This document shows positions 11,259 through 25,472 of a stretch of 60,000 bases of DNA, in pieces; positions within the stretch are counted from its first letter, which is position 1; the number at the start of each line of letters is the position of its first letter. A program made the position numbers and the translations under genes. The notes beneath the pieces were generated by a model. The model saw only the letters and a program-made list of their open reading frames with translations, was not told where the DNA came from and did not search any database. This stretch comes from Acanthaster planci (lineage: Eukaryota; Echinodermata; Asteroidea; Valvatida; Acanthasteridae): the NCBI RefSeq assembly GCF_001949145.1, contig NW_019091403.1, forward strand, positions 143,650-203,649, written 5' to 3'.

Positions 11259-14200
11259 ATTGTAAATTGCCCGTATTAAACAAGTCACCATAAACTTCGA
11301 GAGACGGATATAAAGAACAGATGATAATGAATCGGCAGATGACAATGGACACGCATTGCTTTTACAACTAAAAATTCTACTTTGTGCATAGCTAATCGCC
11401 GTTGGGTCTCCCAGGAAGAACATACATCATTACTTTGGTATTATCTTGTAAAACTTCTATCCTAAAACACCAGGGAAAAACTTTGAACATGTCAAGCGCA
11501 TAACCTTGCAACTGTCTTGACTCTAAACTAAAACGAATATTCATGTGTAGATATCATCTGTGTAATTACTATCTTATGTAATAACGAAAGCAACTCCCTT
11601 GATATCGACGACTACTGTGGAAGTATCTGGCAATTATTAGTTACATATACTTTAATAACCAACTATTATTACGATAACTTTTAAATGCTCGAAACGTTTA
11701 TAGAACTGCAAAGAGTCGATAATGGACGGAGGGAAAGGGTTTTTTTTTAAACAAACGGCCGCTTATATCTCTTGCATGCTAAAAAGAAGTATGCGAAATG
11801 AAGTTGTCTTTGGCCAGGGATTTGTTAGTTCTATTTAAAATAAATAGGCTTAAGTAAAATTGGCAAAATTTTGCCACGAGCAATACATCCACTGGAAACG
11901 CCACAGCCAATGAGAATGCCATTCTCATAAAATCACGTGACCCTGCTGGCTAAGACAATGAGGGTGTCGGCGCCGGAGGTCTGAAACTTTCAAATACTAA
12001 CTATCGATAATTTGCACATATCATAAAGAAGAAAGAGCCAAAAACTCAATGTAAAGACTGTGAAGATAACCATCAAATTATCATGTCGGACAAGTGTTTA
12101 CTTTTTAAAATCTTCAGGAAACAGTGTACTGAAAGTGGTGGTAATTGGGACATTTCTGGGGACGATCAGCAGTGGAGAGGCGAGTCATTTTGTCGGAGGT
12201 CGAAATCGGTTATCAATTACAACCGCTAGAAGATGCCATGTTGGCCGGTCCTCATTAGAAAGAAGAAACCTATAGGTGAAGACAACTTCATTAATAACGC
12301 TGACGGCATCACTCAGTTCGAGGGGGCACCATTATCGTTATTACGAAACAGTTACATGATGTCGTTCGCGCCTGGCATGTCCTTGCCGACCAAATTAAAC
12401 GGTGATAATGGGAGCTCCCGGCCGGGAAATTTAATGAACGCACCAACAATATGGCCGACGCGTCCCCCGCTCCCCGGAGTAATTCTATTTTACATTAGGG
12501 AGAGAAGCCTTGAGGAACTAGACTGGTTTACTGTGCCTCGCATGCACGGGCCAATCTACGACTTCTTCGACCGAGAGAGCTTAAAGCGAGCATCTCAATC
12601 TGCTCGTATTTGATTTACGGAAAGGCAGACTTGACTCCCACAGAAATGGATCTGTTTCTAATTCCCTTCGAGCGTCATCAGACCACGCTTTCAAACATCG
12701 ATTTCCAGTTCGATCTCCGCCCTGTCAAGCAATTGTTGAAAGTGTGTTGCCTGCGGCTCGTGGGTGTCTGGATGTGTGGTCTTCAAGGAATACGGGGTTT
12801 TACAGAAACACTCGATTACGTCACTGTCGTTAAAATCACTGGTTTGGCCTCAGAAAGTTTTAGAGAGGGCCTCCCAAACCGCCGGTCGGTCACATGAAAC
12901 ACTACAGTTTCAATCGTTTTAGAACGGCTGGAAACCACAAGTGAGCCTGTAAAGTACACAGCAACAGTATGACGCAATGAAACTTGGAGACTTCTGCGCT
13001 TACATAATTGCCCTGTCACGAGTTACCGAACATGCTGTTAGTAAGCTATTATTGGTTACAGAGAGAGGAACATGCGGGTATAAGGATGACAGTGCATTCT
13101 GAAAATAGTATGGTGCTACGAACGAAAGTAAAATATACCGGTAGCTTATAGGGCGCACTGAACCAATTCAAGTTCCATTGAAAATAGTGTAAAATCAACA
13201 AAGTTTGGAGCCCCATGGCAGGCAACTGAAGTTCCTGAGGCCTCTCAAACAAAAAACAATGTGTTGTTTGGTCCCTCAGGTTTCATTTGATTTTACATTT
13301 TTAGTAGGTTAACCAATGAATTGTTTAGTTATCCGCCAAAACAAACTCACCCCCCAAAAAGTGAATGTTCCCAAGTCTTCTCAGCAGCCATATTTCAAAT
13401 GACATCCCTCACCTTTCTTGGGGTCTTCTGACAAATTTTCAATCACAATTTTGTCTACTTTGCCCCCAGATGGGTGCCCCTGAATCTACAGAGATGATCC
13501 TGGCCTATATACTGACACAATCCCACAATTTCTTGGCCCAAACGGACCCCCCTTTTCGAAAGAATCTGTAGGGGTCCTTCTTAAGCGCCTCGGCCAGGCG
13601 GAGAATTTTCCTTGATTTGGGACACTGTACCCTTATAGGCTACGTACAATACGATGGAAGGTACAGAAAGCTGCAATAGTTGTGAGAATATGTCTGAGCA
13701 TAGTAAATACTGTATGACGAATGAATTGAAAACCCGGTAAAAATGTGTTGCTGAAATGTTTCAAAGACCTGTTTCAGCCATCCGAATCATTTTAATTATC
13801 TAACCATAAATTCTTTAGTCTAGACAGAATTATGTTAAAGTACGACTTGCAGAGAAGACAGGTTAATTGGCTGGTAATATTTGGTTTTCATGATTACAAT
13901 CTAAACCGTTAAACGCATGCCGTTTATACGGGTACAGCCTTGAAAATACATTCGCTTTAACGCACGGAGCGGCCTAAGTAAAATGTTGGGATCGATTCAA
14001 CGATAAACAAGGCGAATCGCTCGGCCTTGAGAGCGATCTATCGCTTCATTTGAATACATCACAGTTCCATCAGGTAGGACCCGGTAACTGTTTAGTTTCG
14101 TTGTGAGCGAATATTGCGCACAGGCAGTAAACATCCATTATGTACGGGCCATTGTCTCGGAAAGACCAATGTTTACTTGTGCTAAACATCATATGTATTA

Positions 14201-14865
14201 ATTTTGTTGAAATTAATTTCTATTCAGTACATTTTTTTCGCGATTATGTGTACAGTGCGACAACTTGTGAGCTGGTACAGACCTTTTTATCACAGTGAGC
14301 TAGTTACATTTGGCAACTTGCCGCCTTTTTGTTAAGCTCCGAGCCGTCATTAAGGCGACGCTGCAAGTGAAGTACGCTACCGCTCCTGCCAAGATGTAAA
14401 CATCTTCATTATTTTGACGTTAACAGAAGAGGATGACCATGGAATAAGTAAAAATAGCTCAATTTCAGTCGTCAATAAGCCTGATTGCTTCAATTTCAGT
14501 ATCACGCGTGCGTGTACGAAACTTGATTTCCCAATTCCCGGCCTTATTAGATGGTTGACGGCGGTTAGTCTTTTTTTTTTTAATGAATAAAGAAACTGAG
14601 TCATCCGTGCATTACATAAGAGCATATAAAGGGAGAAAACGGCTCACAATCATGCATGAATCGACCCGGAATTCTAGCCTTGAATAAAAACGCGCGGCAA
14701 CTCCAAGGACGTGTTGGAACCGGTTTTTCTCTCTTCGCGGTCGACCTTGCTTGCATGGGCTAAACTTGTGCAAGTATGTTAGACAAATTGTTCCCCGTTT
14801 TAACCAACAAACGTAAATCCTAGAAAGACAGCATGTCTATACAGCATGTCTGTACGTTTATAGTC

Positions 14866-14935
14866 AGGCTCTTCGGGGGGGGGTCCTCACCGTTCTCAGG
14901 CCCCCCCCCGCCAATGGTCCTTGGCTACAGCACTG
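14866..14935 (-). mobile_element. Fragment related to the hAT-like MITE at 110-302
   Basis: Read on the minus strand from 14935 the sequence starts CAGTGCTGTAGCCAAGG and continues into a G-run. This closely resembles the CAGGGGCGTAGCCATGGGG end of the element at 110-302. No matching opposite terminus or target duplication was found, so it is probably truncated or decayed. Confidence 0.4.
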
Positions 14936-16242
14936 GTCTGCAACCCGTATAGAAACGTTGCCATACTCCACCCACTAATTTCATCTCAAAAAGGGAGGGA
15001 AACACACCGCACGGTGCGACTTGATCAAGTCAATAGACGAGGATGAAACAACAGCCAGGCTGGCCTTGTCACACAACAAATACAAGCAGACACACAGCGC
15101 ATGCGGCGTTTTGGCAAGAAACCGAGACTATCTAGGCAAGGCCACGATAACTGATTCGCAAGGACACAATCTGTCGGCAGCGCGGTAGCTACACGCAAGG
15201 TCAAATGGAACATGGAGCCGTGACAGTAACAAGTTTTGTTATGGAAAAATGTGACGAGGAAAGACGCCATTGCATCCATTTTTTTTTGTTCAAGCCAAAT
15301 AAACCTGCTACTTATCATTTGTAAATTAAACAAGCCACGAAAAACGGGTTGCTTGTGGACAATTCGACAAAACGAGGTCGTCAACACTTTCCCAATGGAT
15401 TACTTTATCTTGCCAGATAATCAAATGAAGAAGGAATCAATGGACTGGAATTAAAGCCGTGTCATCCGTGGCCACGAGCTTTTATTGTAACTGGATCGGG
15501 GAAAAACACAGGATCATAAATAGATTCTAAATTATCGATCGGGGATGGCGACGACAGTGCATGCAGTGGCACTGACATCCGGTGGGAGACGTGTCCATCA
15601 CTTACACAGTGACGAAGCCCGGATGAACCCCCCCAAAAAAGGCCAGTCGCGCCATAAATGATTATAAATATGTGGACAAAACATTTTAAAATGTCAACCA
15701 ATGAGGTGAAAATAATAAGTGGCGAAATGTGTCCGTGAAAAATTTGACGGGAAATTGAAATGCGTACGAGGGTCCATTGTTATTTTTAGACTGTGCCTTT
15801 ACTGTAGTTACACACAGTCTGCGAAGCCAGTCGCGGAGTTTGCAGTGCTTACATCATTCAACCCAGTTATTACATTTTTTTCCTCCCTGTCACTGGCAAC
15901 CAAGGCCACAATTAACGCATAAGCTCATGCTCGTGATGTGTCATGTGTACAAATACGCCAACGACAACGTGTACATGTTACATGTGCAGCCTTTATACTA
16001 TATGCCTTCACGGACAGGGTCCGTGACGCCTTGCAACTCTGTGGCATTGGGAAATTCAAAGAGGAAAATCCACTCCCAGGCCAAGTAGGCTGGGCTAGTC
16101 TAGACCGCTGACGCAGTTTTTCAGTCACTGCTGAAACTAGACTCTTGTATCTGAGGGAAACCCTTCAAGCATGCACTGATATGCCAATAAACCAGCCCCC
16201 CAAAATGTCGGACATCTGGTGTACTGGAAATGTTTTTACAAT

Positions 16243-16336
16243 GTACTACCCTAGCCCAGGTTGGACGCTGTCGCATTTACACTACGAATCGCAATGCAAT
16301 GTACAGTAGACGACGTCCAAACTGGGCTAGTAGTAC
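16243..16336. repeat. Inverted repeat with 23-25-bp arms
   Basis: Arm 16243-16267 pairs with 16314-16336 (22 of 23 bases, one 2-base bulge) around a 46-base loop. Core TAGCCCAG / CTGGGCTA. No target-site duplication identified. Confidence 0.65.
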
Positions 16337-19300
16337 TGCCCCTGGTAATGGTACGGTACATACACCACTACCGCATGTACTGTGAAGTTCTACATTTTCC
16401 CTTCTAAACAGAAACGCATATCTTAAGACAGCAAACTCCCAGGTAGTGTGCAGATTGTGTCATAGGCACTCCAAGTGGCATCTTGGGAATGATGTCAGCA
16501 ACCTGATAACACTATGATCACAAACTTACATGTGCCAGGATTGGAAGATCGTTTAAGGCAAAATTTACACTGAACTTACCGCCAGTACCCGGGGGTAATG
16601 AAACCAAGGTTGGTCATGCACTGTAATTGCGCATCAGGTCCACTATATATGCAGCAGAGAAGCGGAGAAATACAGAGAATTGCAGCTTTCCACCAACAAC
16701 TTTCAATTTGTACCCTATCCAACGTGTCGGCCATTTTGTTTGAATTTATGCGCGGGCTAGCTGAACCCAAGTCCGTGGCTGAACCACATTCACTGACTGC
16801 TCCCTCTTCCATAAGGTGGAAAGAAAATTGGATCGTTTCGAATTCTGAGCAAGAAATGATAACGTAAATACGTGATGTTGTTTAAAAGGCAAAGCAAAAA
16901 CAAGCAAACTTCGTAAACACAACTTATTTGGAATTTTGAGAGAATTATACTCACAATAACAGGGGACAAGGGAGGTATGTGGTAATGTTTTCTAAGTCGC
17001 GCACGCGCACACTTAAAAAGGAGGTAGGGCGCGTCGCGTTTGGGAGGTCGTCAAAGGCAAGTGCAAACTTTCACCCAATCACAATTCAGGAAATAGAATA
17101 TGTAAATTGGCCACAACGCAAAAAAGTCTGCATCGCTCGATGAATTGAGCCTTGATTGTTCTGCACGTTTGAGAGACGGTCTCTAGATGGTGAAACCTTT
17201 TTTTCCCCTAAAACGAGACCCACCGTTCGGCAACAAAAATGCCTTTTGTTCTCAACTTAAAAAATTTCCCATACTTCATGTAACAATTTGAATCCTCCGA
17301 CCATGTAGCCACTAGTCCCACTCAAGTTGCGAACACGTTAAGTGAAACATAAAAATGCAACGTACAATTCTTTTGTTCATACAGTTCTGTTGTCTGACTT
17401 TATTTTTATTTACCAACAACACAATAAAGATTAACAAGGATAGGTAGACACAAAGAATTGTTGTTTGCACAAAAGGTGAACCAAGTCCATTGTAATTAAG
17501 TCATTATTAATTTTTCCCCCAAACAAGTGGCTCCTCTTTTTTGTTTGGCCATAACATCACAAAGCATTAAAAAAAAAACACACAAAACAGCTTCTCTCTT
17601 GTTGAGACGTTTTCAATATATTATTTGAGATCGTGTAAGTCTTGTTGATCTAATACTACATATTTACAAAATCTTACAAACCTGGAAAATTGATGATTAC
17701 CTTAAATCTTCGAGAACAGTGTGTTTCTTATTGAAAGGACCCTGGGAAATATCTGAGCACTAGTAAACTCAGACAAGACATGAAAATGAATCGACTGCAT
17801 CGTTATTACGAAGCGTGTGTGTATGAAAACCTCGCAATCTTCGTGTAGACCTAGACCTAAGGCAGGTCCACACAATGCAGGTTGTGTGAGCCTTCCGTGG
17901 ACCCAGCCAGGTCCGCACAAGGTTTTCCTCTCCCTGAAAATCGGATTTGGGGACATTTAAGGGTCAGATTATCTTTAGCAAAAGGAAGAGGAATAGTCAA
18001 GGAAACCATCAACTACAACCAAAAAAACCAGCTTAAAAATAGTGTTCACCGTTCAAGAAAAAAATGGGCATTTTCACCAAATTTTCTTCGCGACACTAGA
18101 AGACAGAAATGCGCACACTAGATACGCAACGCTAACATGGGTAGGAGGGTGTGTGTGTGGGGGGGGCTTCTTTCGGTCAACCCTCAATATTTGTTTCGAG
18201 TTGGGTAAGTTGGTAATCAACACTCAAGATAATAAAAAGAGACAACCGAAGTGTTAGAAACACTCCAAACAGAGCAACCACTGTCAGTCTCTTGCAGCAT
18301 GCAGATCAAAATTAGAATTTTCAAATTAGCCAAACCAGTTTCTTTTTCTGGACGGCCATTACATAAGGTGGACCTGTTTATTAAAATAAAAGATCTGACC
18401 GGATGACTAAAAGGGCACTTCCCGAAAGTGCCAGGAACTCTAGATAGGTGTATTTGTACAACAGTCCCGAAAAACAGAAGTAAATTGGATGACAAAGTGA
18501 AAGTTACAAATATATCCAGTCATTCATGAGGAAGGACGCAAACAACTTTTCTCTCTTGGACGTATTTACAGGCAAACACAAGACGTCTTTACAACGGGAG
18601 CGAAAACGTAAACGCATATCTTCGGTTTAAATATTTATACACTATAATATGTGTTCCCTTATTACAGCTACAAAATAATAAACAAACAGTATTTCAGTGA
18701 GGCTCGGCTTTTTAACAACAAAAATATCTTCTCTGACCTTATCTTTCTGATTAAGCGCTTATAACATCACCTTTTTTTCCAATCCCTTCTCTTTCCCTTC
18801 GCTTGGAAAAAATATTGTTCTCTGAAGCAAACAACGATATTTCAGTAGAAGACATGCACTTTTCGTAAAATTCGGCTGTCAAGGACAAAAATTCGGCGCA
18901 ACTCAACCAACGAATTTTAAATCAGCCTTGGGAATCTACTCCACTATACTGTTACAAGAAACACAGAAAATAAGACAACACTCAGAAGAATTTTCGCTTC
19001 TTCTTTTTTTTAAACTAACACTTTTCCGATCATAAATTAACGTGACTAATTACAATAAATACTCCGGGTCTATAAATTACCCCAACACTTCCTCTCTCTT
19101 TTTTTTTTTTACATCGTCCCCTCGGGAACCGTTCACAACTTAATACTTTTTTTTTTTGAAAACAACTTTCCAGCTGAATCGTTTCAAAGCATCGCACTCC
19201 TTTTTGAATTACTAATTCGAAAGAAAACAAATTGACACGAGAGATTCTGAGCTTCTTTGTGACATTTGGTACGTGAATTTGCAACAATGATCTTTGAAAC

Positions 19301-20751
19301 ACGTTGAGGTCGATTTCTGTAAGTTCAGAACCCCAGTCTTTAATTTTCCGAGAGTGATTAAGTAATGCAAAAAGTGACCCACCAAAGAAATAGAAAAAAA
19401 AAATAGTTGAAATCAATTTCAGTGATAAATCCTTTGTCAAATTAAACAGATCAGCTGTGAAGGGGACCGGAAAAATGACACACGTCGGACCTTAAATTTG
19501 TAGCGTGACCCATACTGGTACAATTCGTTTTAATAATTACATGTATTGGCAATACCATCTAAATACTACCTGTACCATTTACCTTGATTTGTATGGGGTT
19601 GTCATGGTAACGCAGGGTGAATTCCTTTGTACATGGACAAGGCATAAGTGTTTCCAGTTCTTCCCAATTACAAAAAAATATCACTAGCAAGACGGAAACT
19701 GCATTTAAAATCAAGCACTATTCGGCTGACAACGAGCTGCAAAGACAGATTTGCAAAATCTGAAAACAATCAGAAAAATCTTGTTTTCTTTTCCCCTTTA
19801 AACTCTGAACGGCATCTCTAGAACTAGATCACTTCAGACTGAGTAACACACAACCAGGTATCGCCTAATTTCATCTCGAGACATTACTTATTAAGTGCCC
19901 TCAATGTATCACACATCTCACCAAGACAACACTGACTTTAAGCCATCAGAAAAAAAATAGTAATGGACCAAACCAACGCGCACACACGGCACACAAAACA
20001 CGCTAAGCATCTTTTAAGAAACTCCAAATAGTTCAAACCTCTGTACAATATCGCTCGACTTGCTTACAGATTTAGGTGGGAGAGAGATACACATTACTGT
20101 ACAGTTATATGGCAGCCTATCAACCGATGGCCCAACTGAATAAATAAAACTCCATCTGACATCACCAGTATGCATAGATTTGAGACGACAAATTTCCACC
20201 AAAAAAAAAAGAGAGAGAGGTCCCCCATCTATTACTTTCCATTAAATAAAAAGGAACTGCAATTTTGAAGTGAGATATCTGAAACAGCAGCTGCTCTTTT
20301 GGACTTTTTGGTTTTCTTAAAGATGAACTGTAACATCTGAATCCTTCCACAATTTCTTGTCATTATCTGAGATTCTGAGGAAAATCTTTCAAAATCCCAA
20401 ATCTCCCACCTCCAAGTCGGTAATTCTAACACATCCTGTCATACTGGCATTATTTTTTTGTTGAATTTTCAAAGCCAAGAGGATGATTACAGTTCTGTGA
20501 ACGACCAGTTTTTAGTTCTTGTTGTCATAAAATGGACTTACAGATATGCACACCAGAAGCCTGGAATTGGGGGGGGGGGAATACATGTAGGTCCCCCACC
20601 AATGAGAAGCTTGACAAAAAAGGTGGGATTTTCGAGGGAAATTGCTTGCCAACTGAGAAACGGTGACATGCATGGTCTCCTTGCATTCACATGTATGATA
20701 GAGGAAGTCACATAGCACTGATGGTGGAATCAAATTCAACTTAGATTTGCA

Positions 20752-20787
20752 AAAACAAACAAACAAACAAACAAACAAACAAACAAA
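20752..20787. repeat. (CAAA)n microsatellite
   Basis: About nine uninterrupted CAAA units, followed by AAAATAAAAA-type sequence. Lies beyond the likely NR0B cleavage site. Confidence 0.95.
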
Positions 20788-21279
20788 ATAAAAACGGTAT
20801 TCCAACGGTGTTCCACAGGAGAAGCCAAAATATAAGTGATCATCTAATGTCACCGTTCATTAAGACTTATCAAGTTTCTGTGAAATTGAATAAAAAAATA
20901 GTTGATGTATGCAATGGGTGGTTTTGTGTTACATTATTTATTACGACTGTGCGATACAATTTTTCTGCTCACTATTTAACACAGACTGGCCAACCAGTCA
21001 CTCTATAACCCTTGGTAAATGCAAGAGAGTCAACCTGCTTTTACACATAAAATATGAATTCACTCTGTAGTCTGTACACATTTGTATCATCTGTTTGTTT
21101 CTTTTTTTTTTCCTTTAAATCTATTATTCAAGTAACAAATGTTGGTCATTAAACTCGGTGGCTTCAGGTGGGTGTACTCCAATGAGTTTTGAACTTGGCA
21201 CACCTTGGGTTTGTGAGGATTTTACCTTCCAGTTGCGACAATTTTTTTTCTCAATCTACCGAGCTATTGCCTTCAATTA

Positions 21280-21699
21280 TTTATTTATTTTAAGAGGTCG
21301 CAGGAACCGCAGACCTTGCAACAGGAAGTGACAAAATCTACCGATCCACTCTTTACATTTATGCACCTCTCCCTTTTATACAAAACTACAAAGGGTGAGA
21401 GTCTACGGCTCTGTGGAGAAACATAAACCACAGCACCTGACTAGAGTTCAGGACTTGGGCACTCACAGCGAACCATGTGTAACAATGCACAAATAACAAG
21501 TCACTTTACAAACCTCGTCTGTGGCAAACACGGCATTATGTATACAGAAGTGCAACTGGGGGATTGGGAAAACAATAAATAAATGACCAAACCCAAGTTG
21601 GCCCTTGCCAATGCACACTGGAATACTTTGGATTTTGTGGCCGTCTGACCGAGGACGTGCAGAGGGGCCCCAGACCGAGGGGACACCGCATGGTTGTCC
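21280..21699 (-). other. NR0B: NR0B 3'UTR with polyadenylation signals
   Basis: On the sense strand the first AATAAA hexamers after the TGA at 21700 are two overlapping copies at 21280-21289, giving a 3'UTR of roughly 420-440 bases. A further AATAAA candidate lies near 20937-20942. No other canonical hexamer was seen between the stop codon and 21289. Confidence 0.6.
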
Positions 21700-21941
21700 T
21701 CAGTGTGCCGTCATCATCTGCTCCAGCAGGTCCTCCATGGGCACGCCACCAATCAGCTCGCGGAAGAACAGCTGGCTGATGACGCGGGAGCGGATGTTGC
21801 GCAAGGGGGGAAGACTGAGCAGCACCCGGGCGAAGCGCAGGGGGTCCCGAGGCCGCGTGGCCGCCACGTACTCGCTCAGTCGCAGCTGGGCCTCGCTCTG
21901 AAGAGTCTCCACCATAGCTGGGTCTACCAAGCCTGGAATAT
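21700..21941 (-). CDS. NR0B: NR0B orphan nuclear receptor, terminal coding exon (AF-2)
   Basis: Last 80 residues (254-333) of the NR0B protein. The 3' splice site is a long pyrimidine-rich tract ending TTTTCTGTAG immediately before ATATTCCAGG. Joined to the final G of exon 1 it gives GAT ATT CCA GGC, i.e. ...LFNP-DIPGL..., the canonical NR0B junction. Visible motifs: RNIRSRVISQLFFRELIGG, equivalent to the LFFRPIIG block shared by DAX1 and SHP, and the AF-2 helix PMEDLLEQMM just before the stop (TGA, 21702-21700). Human NR0B1 exon 2 also encodes about 80 residues after a phase-1 split Asp codon (recalled), so the intron position appears ancestral. GC-rich, with all other long frames antisense or shifted shadows. 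The distance to exon 1 is unusually large. The protein totals 333 residues, between SHP (257) and DAX1 (470). Confidence 0.95.
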
Positions 21942-24900
21942 CTACAGAAAATAAACATGACCAAAATAAAGAAGAGAAAAGGTCCATCAATGATCGTATA
22001 TTTTTCCTTTCTTGAAAAGTACCTCAGTCAAATCATGCTACAAGCTGCTTCCAAGGAGAAAGAAGCAACATCCAAACAACAAAGCAAACAAAAAAAAACA
22101 AAAGGTCCAACATTTCAGAGTGCAGATTGAAGATCATATTTTGGTGGAAAATCTCTTCTTACAAAACCTTTAGCATTTTGAAACAAAGTTAATGTCAAGT
22201 TGAAAGAAGCTCAATTGATTCTTGCAGCTCTTGCATCCAGGAACATTATTTTTAGACTTTGTCTATCAAAATGTCCCGTGTTGTTCAGTGTGTTCCTGCA
22301 TGTTTTCCCATTATGTGAAACCCTGGCTATGTCAGTGTGCTCATCTGTTGACTGACTGTCGCCGCTTAAAAAAGCATACAGAGCGGCACTCCATTATTGC
22401 TGGGGGGGGGGAGGAGGGCCAATCATACTTGTTGTGCCTAATTAGGCGTGGTGCGTACTGTGACTAATTAATTTCGAGTGATTGGGGACAAGGAGAAGCC
22501 ACATGCGGGTCCGCTCCATTGTTTGCTTTGCGAGGTTCCGTGTATACGCTCGACGGAGCAAGCTGCATGGCTCCGTTTGCACGTGAAGGCCAATCAAGAA
22601 ATTTCAGGGGGCACAGATTTGCCGATGTGGTTTTTATCCTCAGCCGTTTATCATAACATTGGAAACATCCGTAATTTTCTGATCCACACTGACTACAAAT
22701 ATCAATTCAAACTCCCCCGACATGTTGGTTCCAGATCTTCCTGAATTCTACAATAAAAATCATGTGCAGGCACTTAACAGTAAACGAGTTTATCTTTCAT
22801 TTTTTTCAGTAACAGTAGCCAGGCTCGACCTTCCTAAATTCTCCAAACTGTCCCAAATCCTCAAGAAAGAATTTTAAGGGGGGGGAAACCAAACTGGATG
22901 CCAATCATCTTCTGAACTCATGTGACCACACCAGATGAAAAAAAGGGTGCGTACATTATATATTTGTTTTTTCCCCCAAAAATCAAAATAAGGAATAATC
23001 CATGATCTTTTTTTTTACCCAGAAGGTAGATGTTCTAATCCTTTCTCTAAAAAAATACATAGGAAAGTCAGATTCAATTTTGTTTTATTTCTCTTCAGAC
23101 TGAAGCAGAACGTTAAACGGATGAGGCAATTATTGAACTCATTGCTGGTGACTCAAAATTACTGTCTTGTTGGCTACGGCTAAAACAAACATATGCTATT
23201 TAAATTGAAATCGTTTTTTTTTTTCAACAGTATTATCCCCTCAAGGGTCTCTGACCCTGAGCAGAAATCATCCTCTGATTAAGATTACTAAACCCCTACG
23301 GTTTTTCCCTCCCTTCAAATCAAGGCCCAACCTGTTCTAGCCAACTGAGACACAAACCCACACACGCCCAGCTTACTCATGCTTGAGTGAAAAAGCACAA
23401 ACATTCGTAGTATTGACAATATAGAACCAATACATACATGGAGGAACCAGAACAGAGGACAAGCCAAAAAAAAAACTCCCCAAAACACCCCCCCCCAAAA
23501 AAAACCCTGGATGCAACAACCGGTAAATCAATGCCACAGCTGTGCATCCTGCAATGCGATTGGCTGCCCGATTGGCTGCGTGGGGCCAGCCTCAGATCAG
23601 CAAACCAATCGCACCACAAGCACGAGCACAGGAGACCTTGCTCTGATCAGAACAGTGACATTACCCAAACGATTTTGGGTGGGTGTGGGGGGGGGGAAGA
23701 ACAGACAGGGAATGAAAACAACACATGGCCCAACTCTCTCTTTCAAGGACGCTCCAGACATTCAAGGACAACCGAGCCTGCCAAGGTCATTACTATTAGT
23801 TGCAAGCCCAGGTTTACAACAAGGACAGATGTTGATTACAGCCCAGGGAGAAGAGATAAAAAAAAAAGAAACAAAATAAGAGCTGTCTGATTTCCAGGCA
23901 AGGCCAACTCACTTGTGCTTGTCATTACCAGCGAGGCCATCCACTGTTTTCAGCGCCAGTGAAATCAACCCTGAAAACCTGCCATTTATTCTGGGTTCTG
24001 TCTTTGTAATCAAGAAGCAAGCTTGGACAAAAAACGGTTCTTAAACATTTTCTAACGTTAATATTCATTTTTGTTACCAAAGTAAACATTTGGTCCCGAA
24101 CAAAAAAATCTCCGCACCGAACAACATAAACATGCAACAGAAACCAACTCAATCAAATGAACTGCCTCCAACTTAAGTTTTATTTCATTAAATATCTTTA
24201 ATGCATTTCATTTTTTTCTGTAAATATTCACATGCATCCCAACGATTTTCTTATAAATCTTATGTTATGTATGGAAACCGCAGTGGGCATATAAAAAGTA
24301 AGTGTTTGTCCATGAGGCAACTCCAACGAAAAAGATACATGCAAAATGCCGGGTCCAAGTCCAGTGCAACAAGAGAAAGCGAAGGGAAGGTGACTGGCAA
24401 GTTCGGTGTTCATCAACTGAAATGCTTCAAACTGAATTTGAGACATAATAATGAGTAGATTTCATCCACGGAACAGAAATTCTCTACAAATGATCTTTTC
24501 AGAGATCGTTAAAAAGGTGCTCTGCATCAAATGGAAACATTTTTCTGGGTAACAGCCACGTTTGAATTGGATGCCTCGTACGATTACAGATGATTGCTCT
24601 CTTGTGTTAAAAGCCGTTAGAAGATACAAACGAGAATGATGTTGACATAATACTACAGATAGGAACATTCATGTGGAACAGAATAGACGGGTGTCGGTGA
24701 AAACAGTCACTAAAAATATCTCCGTCTTATGAAAATCGGCAATGCAAGCCTGAACGCAAGCTGCAGAATCTCTCGAGTGCCATAAAAGCCCAGATTCTGT
24801 GCACGTAGGCCAGGATAGAGTCCCACTGAAATGGTGTGCCCGCACTGAATGGACCCACTCAACCAAAGTGCTGGTATTTTCAGATGGGGCTGCCATTTGG

Positions 24901-25472
24901 ACAGAGCGGCATTTATTGACATGTACCAGCTCCTGATTCTGCTGTGGTTGACAGCACTGTAAAATTACAAAAGGCGAACGTGTCTAGAGACATACATTGT
25001 AGACAGTGGCACAGACAGGTGCATTGTAAATAAGGTCTTTGTAACAATTTGCACAAAAACTTGACAAGTTCTCTTTACCTTTTTCAAAATGACAAAACGG
25101 TGCAAGCTGTGAGGTCCAATGTGCCTGTGTAACAAACGTAGTATTCTCTAACGGAACGCTTGCCGGGGAGAACATTCTCCACAAGGTTTTCAACTGAGAA
25201 ATATTAACTTTGGAGAAAATGCCAGGCATTATCACTGTGAGCACGGACATGATTTGCGTCAGGAGCTGAACCACGCCAAACAAAAACTTCAACCAAAAAC
25301 ACCACACAACAAACGGCGCCCGTCCCTGGCACCCAAATCAAGACCAACAAACTAATCATCTTTTTACCATATATACACGTATACACATTCTCCTTCCATA
25401 AATTTGAATGAAAATACTCCATCGAACACATTCATCTTAAAAATGTCACTGAAGTGGTGGGGCTGTTGCTGC
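21942..25472 (-). other. NR0B intron, from the internal candidate exon to the AF-2 exon
   Basis: About 3.5 kb of non-coding sequence upstream (sense direction) of the terminal NR0B exon, ending in a pyrimidine-rich tract and CTGTAG. No additional exon recognised. Contains a duplicated ATTGGCTG (CCAAT-type) motif at 23.56-23.61 kb and a CCAAGGTCA half-site at 23781. Confidence 0.75.
23556..23611. promoter_or_regulatory. Cluster of CCAAT (ATTGG) motifs
   Basis: GCGATTGGCTGC (23556) and CGATTGGCTGC (23569) in tandem, plus the inverse CCAATCGC (23604-23611). ATTGGCTG is the NF-Y-type CCAAT box in reverse. It could mark a promoter within the intron, but no exon with a start follows on either strand. 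Confidence 0.3.

Larger units (their letters stand above)
6800..21279. other. Intergenic region downstream of NR0B; no gene recognised
   Basis: No confident exon. It holds the fold-back elements at 10.8-11.3 kb, a MITE fragment at 14.9 kb, a hairpin at 16.3 kb, small tandem repeats, and CpG-rich patches at about 7.02-7.16, 7.65-7.76, 8.61-8.72 and 12.41-12.48 kb. These patches could be exons or regulatory islands of an unseen gene. Confidence 0.55.

Noticed and set aside
11026-11423. Similar peptides in overlapping frames on both strands
   Set aside because: Explained by the 61-bp-arm palindrome, which makes both strands read alike; not genes.
12233-12613. 126-codon plus-strand open frame
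   Set aside because: No family motif; composition like the surrounding non-coding DNA. Kept only as a CpG-rich patch note.
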